Shown here in pieces: positions 19,163 to 28,578 of a stretch of 64,000 nucleotides of DNA. The notes beneath the pieces are model-generated. The model did not search any database. It saw nothing but the letters and a program-made list of their open reading frames with translations, and was not told the DNA's origin. The DNA is from CAZEJS01 sp964512645. GTDB lineage: Bacteria > Actinomycetota > Geothermincolia > Fen-727 > Anoxymicrobiaceae. Made by a program: the position numbers and the translations under genes. The stretch covers positions 1 to 64,000 of the forward strand of contig CAZEJS010000007.1 in the NCBI GenBank assembly GCA_964512645.1. Reading direction: 5' to 3'. The first letter of the stretch is position 1. The number at the start of each line of letters is the position of its first letter.

Positions 19163-19644
19163 GCGCCGCGGAGGAGATGCTGTCGAAGCTCACCGAAGAG
19201 GCCGAGGCCGGGGGATACCACATCAACCCTGATCCGGCCTTCGCCCTGGAGCTGGCGGAAGGCATCGCAACCAACGTCGGGAGGTACGGCTACCCTCTGT
19301 GCCCGTGCCGGCTCTCGGGAGGAAGCCGCGATGCGGACCTCGACATCCTGTGCCCGTGCGACTACCGCGACGACGACCTCACCGAGTATGATACCTGTTA
19401 CTGAAGGCTGTACGTCTCCAGGCGTGTCCTGGAGGGGGAAGCGGAAGTAGAGTCGATACCGGAGAGACGCGAGGAGCGCGCTGTCATGTCTCAGAAGGAG
19501 GATGCCGGCCCCGCCCCGGGCGAAGGCGTGCGGGTCTGGCGGTGCAGGGTCTGCGGCTACCTCTGCGCCCGCAAGAACCCCCCGGAAACCTGCCCTATCT
19601 GCAAGGTGGGCAAGGAGCGGTTCGAGACGTTCCGCCTGGACTGA
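19159..19644 (+). CDS. Selenocysteine FTR catalytic chain fused to rubredoxin
   Basis: Read straight through an in-frame TGA at 19402-19404, this gene encodes 161 residues. Residues 1-90 match the ferredoxin:thioredoxin reductase catalytic chain: CPC (48-50), CPC (65-67), then C-Y-[TGA] (80-82) where the family has CHC. By alignment to the cyanobacterial enzyme, Cys48, 65, 67 and 80 bind the 4Fe-4S cluster, and Cys50 plus residue 82 form the redox pair (Cys57/Cys87), so UGA replaces the redox-active cysteine. The text after it (RLYV) resembles the family's C-x-L-F. A rubredoxin-type domain follows (CRVCGY...CPICK, residues 129-148). Start is GTG overlapping the glutaredoxin stop. If UGA is a stop, the rubredoxin part would be a separate gene from ATG 19486. 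Confidence 0.75.
19416..19434 (+). promoter_or_regulatory. Putative bacterial SECIS hairpin in FTR gene
   Basis: A perfect 7-bp stem (CTCCAGG at 19416-19422, CCTGGAG at 19428-19434) closes the 5-nt loop CGTGT. The loop starts 18 bases after the TGA, inside the 16-37-base window known for bacterial SECIS elements, and has a G at loop position 2. SelB binding is inferred. Confidence 0.65.
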
Positions 19645-19688
19645 AGACTCCAACGAGTCCGGGCTGCGCTCCGGGAAGGGGGTCCTGC

Positions 19689-21083
19689 TTGGAAGAGCTG
19701 GTAGTAATCGGCGGCGTAGCCGCGGGAACCACGGCGGCGACCCGGGCGCGCAGGTGCTGCCCCGACGCCAGAATCACCGTCTTCGAAGAGGGGCCTTACG
19801 CCGCGTACTCGGCGTGAGGGATGCCGTATTTCATCGGCGGCGTGACCGCCGACCACAACCGGCTCATCGCCAGGCGGCCCGAGGAATTCAAGAGCCTCAA
19901 CGGGGTCGAACTGCTCACGGGCCACCGGGTGGTATCGATCGACGCGCAAGGCCACAGAGTGCGCGTGGCGGACCTGGGCCGAGCCCGCGAGTTCGACGTC
20001 CCTTACTCCAGGCTGCTCATCTCAACCGGCGCCCGCGCCTTCGTGCCCCCGGTGGAAGGCGCCGGCCTCGAAGGGGTCTTCACGCTCCGGAGGCTCGACG
20101 ACTCCGTCCGGCTCAAGGCGTTCGTCAGTTCGCGGCGTCCGGCAACGGCGGTGGTGGTGGGGTCCGGTCCGGTGGGCCTGGAGATGTGCGAGTCGTTCCG
20201 GCGGCTCGGTCTCGAAGTCACGCTTGTAGAGATGGCGCCCAGGATAGCCCCGACCCTTGACCCGGCGATATCCGAGAAGGTCCTCTCGCACCTCGAGGAG
20301 AACGGGGTGAAGTGCCTGCCCGGACAGGCGATGGAGGCCATCGAGGGCTCTGACGGCGCGGTCCGGCGGGTCCTGCTCCCCTCCGGCGCGGTCGAAGCCG
20401 ACGCGGTCCTTCTGGCCATAGGCGTGCGCCCGGTCACGGAGCTCGCCCGGAACGCGGGCGCCGAACTCGGGGCGGGAGGCGCCGTGAAGGTGGACGGCGG
20501 CATGCGCACCAGCGTCGAAGACATCTTCGCGGCGGGCGATTGCGCCACAACCACCAACTCGATAACCGGCGAGGAGGCGTGGCTCCCCCTGGGCTCCACA
20601 TCCAGAAAACAGGGGCGGGCCGCGGCCGACTGCATGTTCGGCGGGCACGGGGATTTCCCCGGGGTGCTGGGCACCTCCGTGGTCAAGTGCTTCGACATGA
20701 CCGTGGGACGAACCGGCCTCGGCGAGCGGGAGGCCGAGCGCGCCGGATTCGAGCCGGTGTCGCTGGAGATGGACGCAGAGTCGCTGCACGACTTCTACCC
20801 CGGCGGCGGCGCCATGTACCTCAAGCTGACGGCCGACCGGCCCGGCGGCAGGGTGCTTGGCTGCCAGATGGCCGGGGACCTGCGGGCGGCCGTGGAGAAG
20901 CGCGTGGACGTGTTCTCGGTGGCCATCGGCGCTTCGATGACGGTGGACGAGATGCGCTACCTCGACCTCGCCTACGCGCCCCCGTACTCCACCACCCTCG
21001 ACGTTCCCATCGTCGCCGCCAACGTGTTGGCCGGAAAGATCTCCGGCAGAGAATGCTCCTGCGACTGGCACGGGATGGAATGA
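19689..21083 (+). CDS. Selenocysteine CoA-disulfide reductase/NADH oxidase-like flavoprotein
   Basis: 464 residues if the in-frame TGA at 19815-19817 is read as selenocysteine. Residue 43 is exactly where the CoA-disulfide reductase/NADH oxidase/polysulfide reductase family has its single redox cysteine (family text CGxPYYIGG; here UGMPYFIGG). The N-terminus has the FAD motif VVIGGVAAGTTAA, the NAD motif VVVGSGPVGLEMCESF is near 155, and IFAAGDCATT near 278. The last 120 residues form the dimerisation domain. TTG at 19689 has GGAAGGGGG about 7 bases upstream. Without readthrough the remaining frame from 19821 would lose the FAD motif. It likely reduces CoA disulfide, polysulfide or similar with NAD(P)H. 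No rhodanese domain follows. Confidence 0.8.
19834..19852 (+). promoter_or_regulatory. Putative bacterial SECIS hairpin in CoADR-like gene
   Basis: A perfect 7-bp stem (TCGGCGG at 19834-19840, CCGCCGA at 19846-19852) closes the loop CGTGA. The loop begins 23 bases after the TGA. The loop and its closing base pairs (GG-CGTGA-CC) differ by one base from the hairpin of the upstream gene (GG-CGTGT-CC), which supports a shared SelB target. Confidence 0.65.
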
Positions 21084-21237
21084 ACGCCTTCCGCGACGGG
21101 CCCGTGCGACGCGCCCCCGGGCCTGCGGTGCCGGGCTCTCGCCCGGAGGAGGGAGAAGCTTCGCCAGTTGAGCGTGCGGGGCGGTACGCACCTGCCGCCC
21201 CCCGCGCATTGCCGGCCTTCGGAAGTGATCTTCCCCG

Positions 21238-23426
21238 ATGAACGTCTTTTCCCTGATGCCCCTGGTCGCGCTCGGTGTCAACCTGGCGGTGGGGCTGTAC
21301 GTGCTTTCGCGGGGGCCGCGGATGCTCCTCAACCGGATGTTCTTCGCCTTCATGACCGCGGCCGTCGTATGGTCCCTGGGGGAGCTGATCATGCGGGCGT
21401 CCCCCACCGTCGAGGCGGCCACATGGGGGGCCATGGTGGGGTCGCTGGGCTGGTGCGCCGCCGGCGGCCTTTTCGTGCTGTTCGTCCTGGCTCTCACCGA
21501 GAGGACGGAGTGGCTGGAGAGGCGCTGGTTCCTGGCGGCGCTGTTCCTCCCGGGCCTCGCGTTGATCTTCCTCACCTGGACCACCGACCTGGTGTTCAAG
21601 GGGTTCGAGACCAGCTACTGGGGATACCGGGAGATCCCCGGGGCCCTGCGCCCGGTATCCACCGCCTACGTCGCGACGCTTTTCGTGGCCGGGGTCTTTC
21701 TCGCGTACCGGTTCTGGGCCACAACCCCCTCGAAGCGCAAGCGGACGTGGGCCCTCTACGTGATGGCGGCCGCCGCCATACCCCTCGTCGTAGGACTCAT
21801 CACGGACGTCATCTTCCCTCTCGCCGGCAGGAGGGTGGTGGAGATGCCGATGTTCGCCAGCGCCTTGATCGGCCCGATCATAGGGTACGCCGTCGCAAAC
21901 CGGAACCTGATGTCCACCGTCGCCGGCTCGCTGGGCGCCAATCTCCTCGCCCAGATCGACGACGCTGTGATAATCGCCGACGCAAGAGGCATGATCGAGG
22001 AGGTTAACCCGGCCGCGTCGAGACTCACCGGCTACCCGGAGTCCGAGCTCCTGGCCTCGCCTATCGACCGTCTGTTCGTCGAGAGCCCGGGGCAGGAGGC
22101 CCCCGTGGGAATCCGGGACGATGATGAGCGGCTCGACTGGAGCCTGTGCGCCAGGCGCACCGGTGAAGTCATCCCGGTCACACCAGGAGCGCGAGCGAAG
22201 TCCGCAGGAGGCGGGGACGCCTGGTCGGTACGGTCACCGTCCTGCACGACATGGAGGAAGCCTTCCGCCTGCTCGAGGTCGAGCGCGAGATCAAGGTGGC
22301 AAGCCAACGGGCTTCGCGCGAGAGGGAGAGGTCCGAACGGACAGAGCACAGGCTGGAGGAGTTCCGGAAGCTCACCCGCTTTCTGGAAAGCGTCATAGAG
22401 AACATCGCCGAGCCCCTCTTCATCCAGGACGCCTCCTGCCGGTACGTCTTCGCCAACGAGGCTTTCCGAAATCTCGCCGGCTACTCACACACGGAGATAG
22501 TCGGCCGGGCCGATCGCGAGCTGTACTGGCACGAGCACGCCGGGGAGTTCTCCGAAAGCGTGAGGCGGGTCTTCGAAACGGGCGAGAGCGCGGAGTTCCC
22601 GGAGATGAGCCTCATCGACCGGGAAGGAGCGCCCCACGTGACCCGCACCGTCGCCGCCCCGATGAAGAACGAGGCCGGCGAAGTGGAGTTCGTCGTCGGC
22701 ATCACCAGGGACATCACCGAGAAGCGCAGGCTCGAGGAGGCCCGCCTGGACTTCATCCGCATCGCCGCCCACGAGCTGCGGACTCCGTTGACCTCGCTCA
22801 AGCTCGGTTTCGAGCTGCTGGCCCGCGAGACCCGGGGGACCCTCAACCCCGAGCAGCAGCGCTCGCTGGACATCCTGTCGCTCTCCATCGAGAGGCTCAG
22901 CCGGCTTGCCCGGAACCTCCTCGATCTTGCCAGCATGGACGCGGGCCTGGTGACCCTCGACGTGCGCCCCCTGGACGTCGAAGAGCTGTTCCAGGAGGCC
23001 AGGGCGGTGTTCTGGAGCGCCGTGGCCGACAAGGGGCTCGAGCTGCGGGTGGAAGTGCCCGAGGGGCTGGGGCGCGCCTCGGGAGACCCGGCAAGGCTCT
23101 CCCAGGTCATCTACAACCTGGTCTCCAACGCGGTCAAGTTCACCGACAGCGGCGCGATCACCATGAGCGCCCGCCGGCGCGACGACGGGGAGATCGAGAT
23201 CAGCGTCAGCGACACCGGCCAGGGCATACCCGCCGGCTCCAGGGAGTCGGTCTTCTCCAGGTTCTACAAGGCCCGCAGCGCCCGGACGGCGCGGGAGGGC
23301 ACCGGGCTGGGGCTGTCCATATCCAAGGCCATAGTCGAGGCGCACGGCGGGCGGATATGGGTCGAGAGCGCCCCGGGGCGGGGCTCGACGTTCACCTTCA
23401 CCGTGCCGGTCGAGGGGGGCGACTAG
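21238..23426 (+). pseudogene. Sensor histidine kinase with a single frameshift
   Basis: Two overlapping frames together make one complete kinase of about 729 residues. The first (from ATG 21238) encodes the N-terminal 7-TM-type sensor region and most of a PAS domain (up to RRTGEVIPVT near 22182). The second frame, shifted, continues with SASEV... GTVTVLHDME, a coiled coil, a second PAS domain, the HisKA H-box AAHELRTPL, the N-box NLVSNAVKF and ATP motifs DTGQGIP and GTGLGLS. One base appears to be missing around 22182-22190. All kinase residues are intact, so this is either a very recent mutation or a sequence/assembly error. No response regulator is adjacent. Confidence 0.7.
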
Positions 23427-23503
23427 CTCGAACTCATCCGGTCCCGTCCTTCCGCGGGCTCCGGTTCGTCAAGGCGCCGGAGCTCTCGGAGGCACTGGCG
23501 GGC

Positions 23504-23532
23504 GGGCGCCGGCGGGGACCGCCGGGGCGCCC
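23504..23532. terminator. GC-rich hairpin between convergent genes
   Basis: GGGCGCCGGCGG (23504-23515) and CCGCCGG..CGCCC (23519-23532, two-base bulge) form a strong hairpin between the kinase and thioesterase stops. There is no T-run, so a terminator role is only suggested. Confidence 0.35.
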
Positions 23533-23548
23533 GGGGCACCGGGTTCGG

Positions 23549-24028
23549 TCACGCCATCGAGGCGAACCTCTCGCGGTACTGCTCCGGGGTGGCCATCAGC
23601 CTGAAGGTCGCCTGCGCCTGCGCCACCATCTTGCCGCTCGCGTCGAGCACCTTGAGGTCCATCGCCTTGTCGGCTTTGCCGAATATCCTGAACTCATCGA
23701 CCAGGGCTTCCGCCTCGCCTCTGTTGCACCTCGCGGTGCAACGCAGCTCCCCTTCCGGCATCGCGGTGAACCTGATGTTGAGGACGGTGTTGAGCACCAT
23801 GAAATCCATCGGGTCCAGGTAGTTGAAAATCGCCATGCCCCCGGCCGTCTCCGCAAGGGCGCAGACCGCGCCCGCGTGCACGAACCCGAACGCGTTGAGG
23901 TTGGACGGTTCGTCCTCGAGGATCATGGTGATGTTCCCGTCCTCCCCTATCCTGGTCAGCCTCAGCCCGGAGCGGCCGGCGAACGGGCAGGCCTGCTCCA
24001 CCATCTTCACCATCAACTCAGCCTCCAT
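23549..24028 (-). CDS. Hotdog-fold thioesterase (PaaI/YiiD-like)
   Basis: 159 residues. A hotdog fold is suggested by the motif NAFGFVHAGAVCALAETAGG near residue 65, the usual long central helix of the fold. The family hydrolyses acyl-CoA thioesters; which acyl group is not known. The ATG at 24028 follows GGAAGGGGG at a spacing of about 9, better than the open frame upstream. It is alone on this strand and converges with the kinase. Confidence 0.75.
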   Translation of the reverse strand: MEAELMVKMVEQACPFAGRSGLRLTRIGEDGNITMILEDEPSNLNAFGFVHAGAVCALAETAGGMAIFNYLDPMDFMVLNTVLNIRFTAMPEGELRCTARCNRGEAEALVDEFRIFGKADKAMDLKVLDASGKMVAQAQATFRLMATPEQYRERFASMA

Positions 24029-24293
24029 GTCGAGGCACCCCCTTCCGTCCACGGCAGTACGTCGCAGGTCAATCTTACTATTAACCACCGGCGCTGTTCC
24101 CCCTTCGCGCCGCGCGGGGCCGGAGGAAGGGCAAATGCCGTGTCATATGCGCAATGTATCATCGTTCATGCGGCAGCCTGGCGGGTTTCGGGGGGAGGCA
24201 CACCGGGCGCGCGGCATCTCGCCGACCCTGAAACCTCCCCCCGTTACCGCAGTACCCTTCCCGGGCGTCATGGCCCTGGAGAACGGAGCGACC

Positions 24294-25223
24294 ATGGACG
24301 ATGTGGAAAAGGTGCGGGGAGCGATAATGGGACACCTGGTGGGAGATGCCCTCGGGGTCCCCTACGAGTTCAAGGCCGCCGGTGACCTCCCCGCGGAGAT
24401 CTCTTTCACCGGCGGAGGCAGCCACGGCCAGCCTCCGGGAACATACAGCGACGACGGCGCGATGGTGCTGTGCGCGATCGCCAGCCTGCTCGAGAAAGGG
24501 GGCTTCGACCCCGCCGACATGGCGCGGCGTTTCGTGGCGTGGATGGACCGGGGCTACATGGCGGCCGGAGGCGTCGTCTTCGATTACGGTCGCGGTACCG
24601 CCCGGGCTATATCCAGGCTGCGCTCCGGCGTCGACCCGCTGTGCGCGGGCCTTTCGGGCGAGTTCGACAACGGGAACGGATCGCTGATGAGGATCGCGCC
24701 GGTCTCCCTGTGGACCTGCGCCTGGCCGCTGGAGCACCAGGTGCGCGCGTCTCACGACTGCTCCCGAATCACCCACGCCCACCCGAGGTCCATGGTGTCC
24801 TGCGCGCTCTACAGCGTGCTCGTCAGGCGTATTGCGTCGGGAGACCCCCCGGAGGCGGCATGGGACGCCGCGGCCGGCGAACTCCGGAGACTGTATTCGC
24901 TCAGTGGAAGGTGGGAGACCGGTTGCGCCTCCGAACTCGAACTCATCGTGTCGTTCAGGGGCGCGTCGGGTACAGGCTACGTCGTCGACACCCTCCGTTC
25001 CGCGCTGGCCTGCCTCTTCGGTGGAGACGACTACCCCTCGGTCGCCAGGGCGGCCGTAAGGCTCGGGGGCGACACCGACACAACCGCCGGCGTCGCGGGA
25101 GCGCTCGCGGGGTTGATATACGGCGATTCGTCCATACCGCTGGAGTGGAAGAGGGGACTCCGGCTCGATGACGACGCGCGCGCGATGCTGGAGGAGTTCG
25201 CGTGCTCATGCCGCCTGGCGTGA
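24294..25223 (+). CDS. ADP-ribosylglycohydrolase family protein
   Basis: 309 residues, DraG/ARH type. The dinuclear metal site is marked by TYSDDGAM near residue 52, the second acidic motif by GGDTDTTAGVAGAL near 260, with GxxxGDALG near the start. These enzymes remove ADP-ribose from arginine or small molecules. The ATG at 24294 was picked because GGAG lies 5 bases upstream; an ATG at 24270 lacks an SD. No ADP-ribosyltransferase is nearby. Confidence 0.85.
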   Translation: MDDVEKVRGAIMGHLVGDALGVPYEFKAAGDLPAEISFTGGGSHGQPPGTYSDDGAMVLCAIASLLEKGGFDPADMARRFVAWMDRGYMAAGGVVFDYGRGTARAISRLRSGVDPLCAGLSGEFDNGNGSLMRIAPVSLWTCAWPLEHQVRASHDCSRITHAHPRSMVSCALYSVLVRRIASGDPPEAAWDAAAGELRRLYSLSGRWETGCASELELIVSFRGASGTGYVVDTLRSALACLFGGDDYPSVARAAVRLGGDTDTTAGVAGALAGLIYGDSSIPLEWKRGLRLDDDARAMLEEFACSCRLA

Positions 25224-25340
25224 GGGCTCCGGGCTGCCGACGCCACCCGCCCCGGGAGTGTACGCCACCGCTCGAGTCCAGCCGCATGCCCGGCGGCGCG
25301 GGAGGCCCCTGGAGGGCACCGCCTTCAAGCGGGGCCCCCG

Positions 25341-25877
25341 TCAGACGCCGGGCGGGTGCGTCACCATGAGGAGAACGGCCTTCTCGTCGGTGACGTTCTC
25401 CCAGCCGTGCGTCTTCTCGCCCGGGAAGTACACGCAGTCGCCCTCGCGGAGGTGGTAGGAGGTCCCCTCGAGCTCGAACTTCAGTTCTCCCCGCACTACA
25501 AAGGCGAACTCCTCGCCGCCGTGCTCCAGGGGCTCGACGTAACGAGCCCTGGGTTGAAACGTGGCCACCAGGGGCTCCATGTTGTTGGAGTCGTCCTCCA
25601 CAAGCAGCTCGAGCGTGATGTTCTCCGAACTGGACAGGATCTTTCGCTCCTCCTTGCGGAAGGCGATCTTCCTGCCGGAGGGCGCGGCGAACACGTCAGA
25701 GAGCGTTACGCCGTAGAAGCCGAGGAGCTTGACGAGGTTACGGATGGTGATGCTGGTCTTGCCGTTCTCCAGCTTGCTGAGGAAAGAGAGGGAGAAGCCC
25801 GTTTCCTCGGAGACTCTGCGGATGGAATAAGCCCGTTCTTTTCTCAGGTCCTTGAGTATCTTGCCGACATCTTCCAT
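25341..25877 (-). CDS. XRE-family regulator with C-terminal cupin
   Basis: 178 residues. The N-terminal 65 residues form a helix-turn-helix (ILKDLRKERAYSIRRVSEET; SLSFLSKLENGK), then a short linker, and residues 95-178 form a small cupin barrel (HGGEEFAFVVRGELKFE; GDCVYFPGEKTHGWEN). Regulators of this design sense a small ligand in the cupin and often control nearby genes. The ATG has GGAAGAG upstream. Possible targets are the CoA-transferase downstream or the ADP-ribosylglycohydrolase. Confidence 0.85.
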   Translation of the reverse strand: MEDVGKILKDLRKERAYSIRRVSEETGFSLSFLSKLENGKTSITIRNLVKLLGFYGVTLSDVFAAPSGRKIAFRKEERKILSSSENITLELLVEDDSNNMEPLVATFQPRARYVEPLEHGGEEFAFVVRGELKFELEGTSYHLREGDCVYFPGEKTHGWENVTDEKAVLLMVTHPPGV

Positions 25878-26131
25878 TGTCTCTTCCTGTCAGCCTGGTT
25901 TCATAATAATCTAACATATCGCACTTCATGTCGCCAATTGTTCCACTATCATATTCGTCGAGATGCGCTTGCCCGCAACAACGACACTACCGAAGATCCC
26001 GGGCCGGACCGTGCGCGCCGGTGTGCATTCGGCGTCCCACCGCGGCCGGTGCCCCGGGGCGATGCCTTCCGCCGCGCCCCGGCCGAAACGAGCGCCGTAG
26101 TGGAAGTACGGGGGAAGCGAACGACCCCTGT

Positions 26132-27469
26132 TCAGAAATCCTCGTGCTCGGGGAGGATGAAGTACTTGACGTCTCTGGCGTACCGCTTGAGCTCTCCCCT
26201 GAAGTCGGGGTGCGCGATGCTTATCAGGGCCTGCGCCCTCTCGCGGACGCTCTTGCCCTTGAGGCACACCACGCCGTATTCGGTGGCGACGTACATCACG
26301 TCGGTCCTGGTGAGCGTCACCACCGCACCGGGATCCAGGGTAGGCACTATCTTCGAGACGGTCTCACCGGTCTGGTAATGCTTGGCCGTCGAATGGGTGG
26401 CGATGAAGGCCCTGCCGCCCTTCGACATCCACGCTCCGCGGGTGAAATCCACCTGACCGCCGGTGGCGGTGTACTGGTACGGACCGAACGATTCCGAGCA
26501 GCACTGGCCGGTTATGTCGATCTGCAGGGTGGCGTTGACCGAGACCATGTTGTCGTTCCTGGCCACGTTCACCGGGTCGTTGTTGATGCTTATCGGCTGG
26601 AAGTAGACGTGGGGGTTGTCGTCCAGCCACTCGTACAGCTCGGCGGACCCGGCGGCGAAGAAGGAGTTGAACTGGTAGGGGAAGTACGACTTCCTGGCGT
26701 TGGTGATGACCCCGGCCTGGGCGAGCTTCATTATCGCGTCCGGGATCATCTCGGTGTAACAGCCCAGGTCATTCTTCTCCATCAGGCACTCGCCGATGGC
26801 GTTGGGGAGGGCGCCGATCCCGAGCTGGATGGTATCCCCGTCCTTGATGTACCCGGCGATCTCCCTGGCGATGATCCTGTCGACCTCGGTGATGGGGTCC
26901 GGCGGCAGCGCCACAACCGGGGCGTTGTTCTCGGTGACGCACTTTACCCTGGGGTCGGAGATGTGATAGAAGTTCATCCCGTTGATGCGCGGCTGGTGCT
27001 CGTTGACCTCTAAGATGAGCTCGTCAACCCACTTGAAAGTGTCCAGGAAGTTCCCCGAGACTCCGGCGCTCATGTAGCCGTGCTCGTCCATCGGGCTCAC
27101 CTGGGTGAACACCTTGGTATATCCCCCGTACTCGCCCGCAAGCCTGGGGATTTCCGAGAAGTGGAACGGCGTGTGGACGCTGATCCCCTCCTGCAGCGCC
27201 TTGCGGTCGAGTACCGTGGCGTAACAGTTGTCGAACTGGATGTGCTTCATCATCTCCTGGTTCAGTATCCTGTACATCGGGGCGAGCATTATCAGCCCCG
27301 CCACCTGTACGCCGTGCAGCTCTTCGGCCCTGTCGAATATCGCGTCGAGGAGCGCGGCGGGCGCGCTGGAGCCGCTCCCGCAGAATATGCGGTCGCCGTC
27401 CCGGACGGTCTTCGCGGCTTCGGCGACAGTCGTCAACTTGGTCTTGTAAATCTCCTGCCAGCGGTTCAT
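26132..27469 (-). CDS. Acetyl-CoA hydrolase/CoA-transferase family protein
   Basis: 445 residues, close in layout to 4-hydroxybutyrate CoA-transferases: RDGDRIFCGSG near 22, IQLGIGALPNAIG near 210, the catalytic Glu in CYTEMIPDAIM near 235, and GGQVDFTRGAWMSKGG near 345. The Glu would carry the acyl-glutamate intermediate when CoA moves between acids. The long open frame upstream belongs to a neighbouring gene in another frame; the start ATG 27469 follows GGAGGG by 7 bases. It may use acetyl-CoA to activate fermentation acids. Confidence 0.85.
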   Translation of the reverse strand: MNRWQEIYKTKLTTVAEAAKTVRDGDRIFCGSGSSAPAALLDAIFDRAEELHGVQVAGLIMLAPMYRILNQEMMKHIQFDNCYATVLDRKALQEGISVHTPFHFSEIPRLAGEYGGYTKVFTQVSPMDEHGYMSAGVSGNFLDTFKWVDELILEVNEHQPRINGMNFYHISDPRVKCVTENNAPVVALPPDPITEVDRIIAREIAGYIKDGDTIQLGIGALPNAIGECLMEKNDLGCYTEMIPDAIMKLAQAGVITNARKSYFPYQFNSFFAAGSAELYEWLDDNPHVYFQPISINNDPVNVARNDNMVSVNATLQIDITGQCCSESFGPYQYTATGGQVDFTRGAWMSKGGRAFIATHSTAKHYQTGETVSKIVPTLDPGAVVTLTRTDVMYVATEYGVVCLKGKSVRERAQALISIAHPDFRGELKRYARDVKYFILPEHEDF

Positions 27470-27561
27470 CGATGCCCTCCTGTCTCCCGGTAAGTGATGT
27501 TGACCCACGGTATCAGAACCACTATCCGTGCAATGATACAGCGTGGGGTCGGGGAGCGCAA

Positions 27562-28578
27562 TTACCGCGCGAACGCCTTCTCGAGGAACGCCCCGAGCTC
27601 TTCGTTGAACTCCGCGCGGTTCTCGAACATCGCGCAGTGACCGGCGCCGTCGAAGACCCTCATCCTGCAGTCGGGAAGCAGGTCTGCGGTCCTCCTGTTG
27701 GAACCGACGTCCGTCAGCTTGTCTCTCTCGCCCAGGAGTAGGGCCACCGGCACGTCCACCCCGGGCAGGCTCTGCCGGAACTCGTAATCCAGGCACGCCT
27801 TCGCCGCGAGCGGAACGGAGGGCGCAGGGGTCCCGAACACCATCTCCCTCATGTGTTCGACGTGCTCGCCCCTGGGACGCCTCCCGAAAGCCCCCCAGCG
27901 CACCACCATGTATGCCATGGACGAGTCCTTGAGCGCGTCTTTCAGCGCACCGGCGACCCGGTTGCGCCGGCCCAGTACGCTCAGCAGGCCCGACAGCGGC
28001 GCCGGGTAAAAGCGCTTCACCAGGCTCCCGAATATGAGCCCGTCCGCCAGGTCGATGCCGGTAGAGTCGATGATGGCCAACCCTTTGAGCGCCCCTTTCC
28101 GCTTGTGCGCGAAGCGCTCGAACCACTTGAAGGCGGTGAAGCCGCCGAGGCTGTAGCCGGCCACCACGAACGACTCCGGGTTCACGAAATCTACCGCCGC
28201 CTCCAGGTCCTCGGCAAGGCGGTCCGGGTGGTAGTCGAGCGAGGCGGGCACGGCGCTGCCGCCGTGGCCGCGCAGCTCGAGGGTATAGACGCGGTAACGA
28301 CCGCGGAACGCCTCCTGCTGGAAGCGGAAGACGCTCTCGTTGCACGTCCACCCGTGCACGAAGAACAGGGCGTCGGGACCGGAGCCGCACGCCGTCATGT
28401 GCAGCCTGGTGCCGTCCGCGCTGCTGAGCTCGATGTGCTCCAGGTCGGGCGCCGGTCCCGGCACCGGGTCGCCGTCCCTGCGCGCGTCCAGGCGCCTTAC
28501 CACCGCCGGCGCCAGGAGGAGGGCCAGCGCGGCACCCCCCGCCCACGAAAGAGCCCGGGTCCTTCTCCGTTCAGACAT
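27562..28578 (-). CDS. Membrane-anchored alpha/beta hydrolase
   Basis: 338 residues. One hydrophobic segment near residues 10-28 should anchor or export it. The hydrolase fold is shown by FVHGWTCNES near 75, nucleophile elbow GYSLGG (Ser about 146), an Asp in LLLGERDKL near 285 and His in FDGAGHCAMF near 312. Start has GGAGGCG upstream. Its start overlaps the end of the next gene by 8 bases, so the two are one operon. Substrate not known. Confidence 0.8.
   Translation of the reverse strand: MSERRRTRALSWAGGAALALLLAPAVVRRLDARRDGDPVPGPAPDLEHIELSSADGTRLHMTACGSGPDALFFVHGWTCNESVFRFQQEAFRGRYRVYTLELRGHGGSAVPASLDYHPDRLAEDLEAAVDFVNPESFVVAGYSLGGFTAFKWFERFAHKRKGALKGLAIIDSTGIDLADGLIFGSLVKRFYPAPLSGLLSVLGRRNRVAGALKDALKDSSMAYMVVRWGAFGRRPRGEHVEHMREMVFGTPAPSVPLAAKACLDYEFRQSLPGVDVPVALLLGERDKLTDVGSNRRTADLLPDCRMRVFDGAGHCAMFENRAEFNEELGAFLEKAFAR

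Noticed and set aside
22182..22190. Kinase break as a third selenocysteine or programmed shift
   Set aside because: There is a change of frame, no in-frame TGA, and no slippery sequence that I can see; a missing base explains it.
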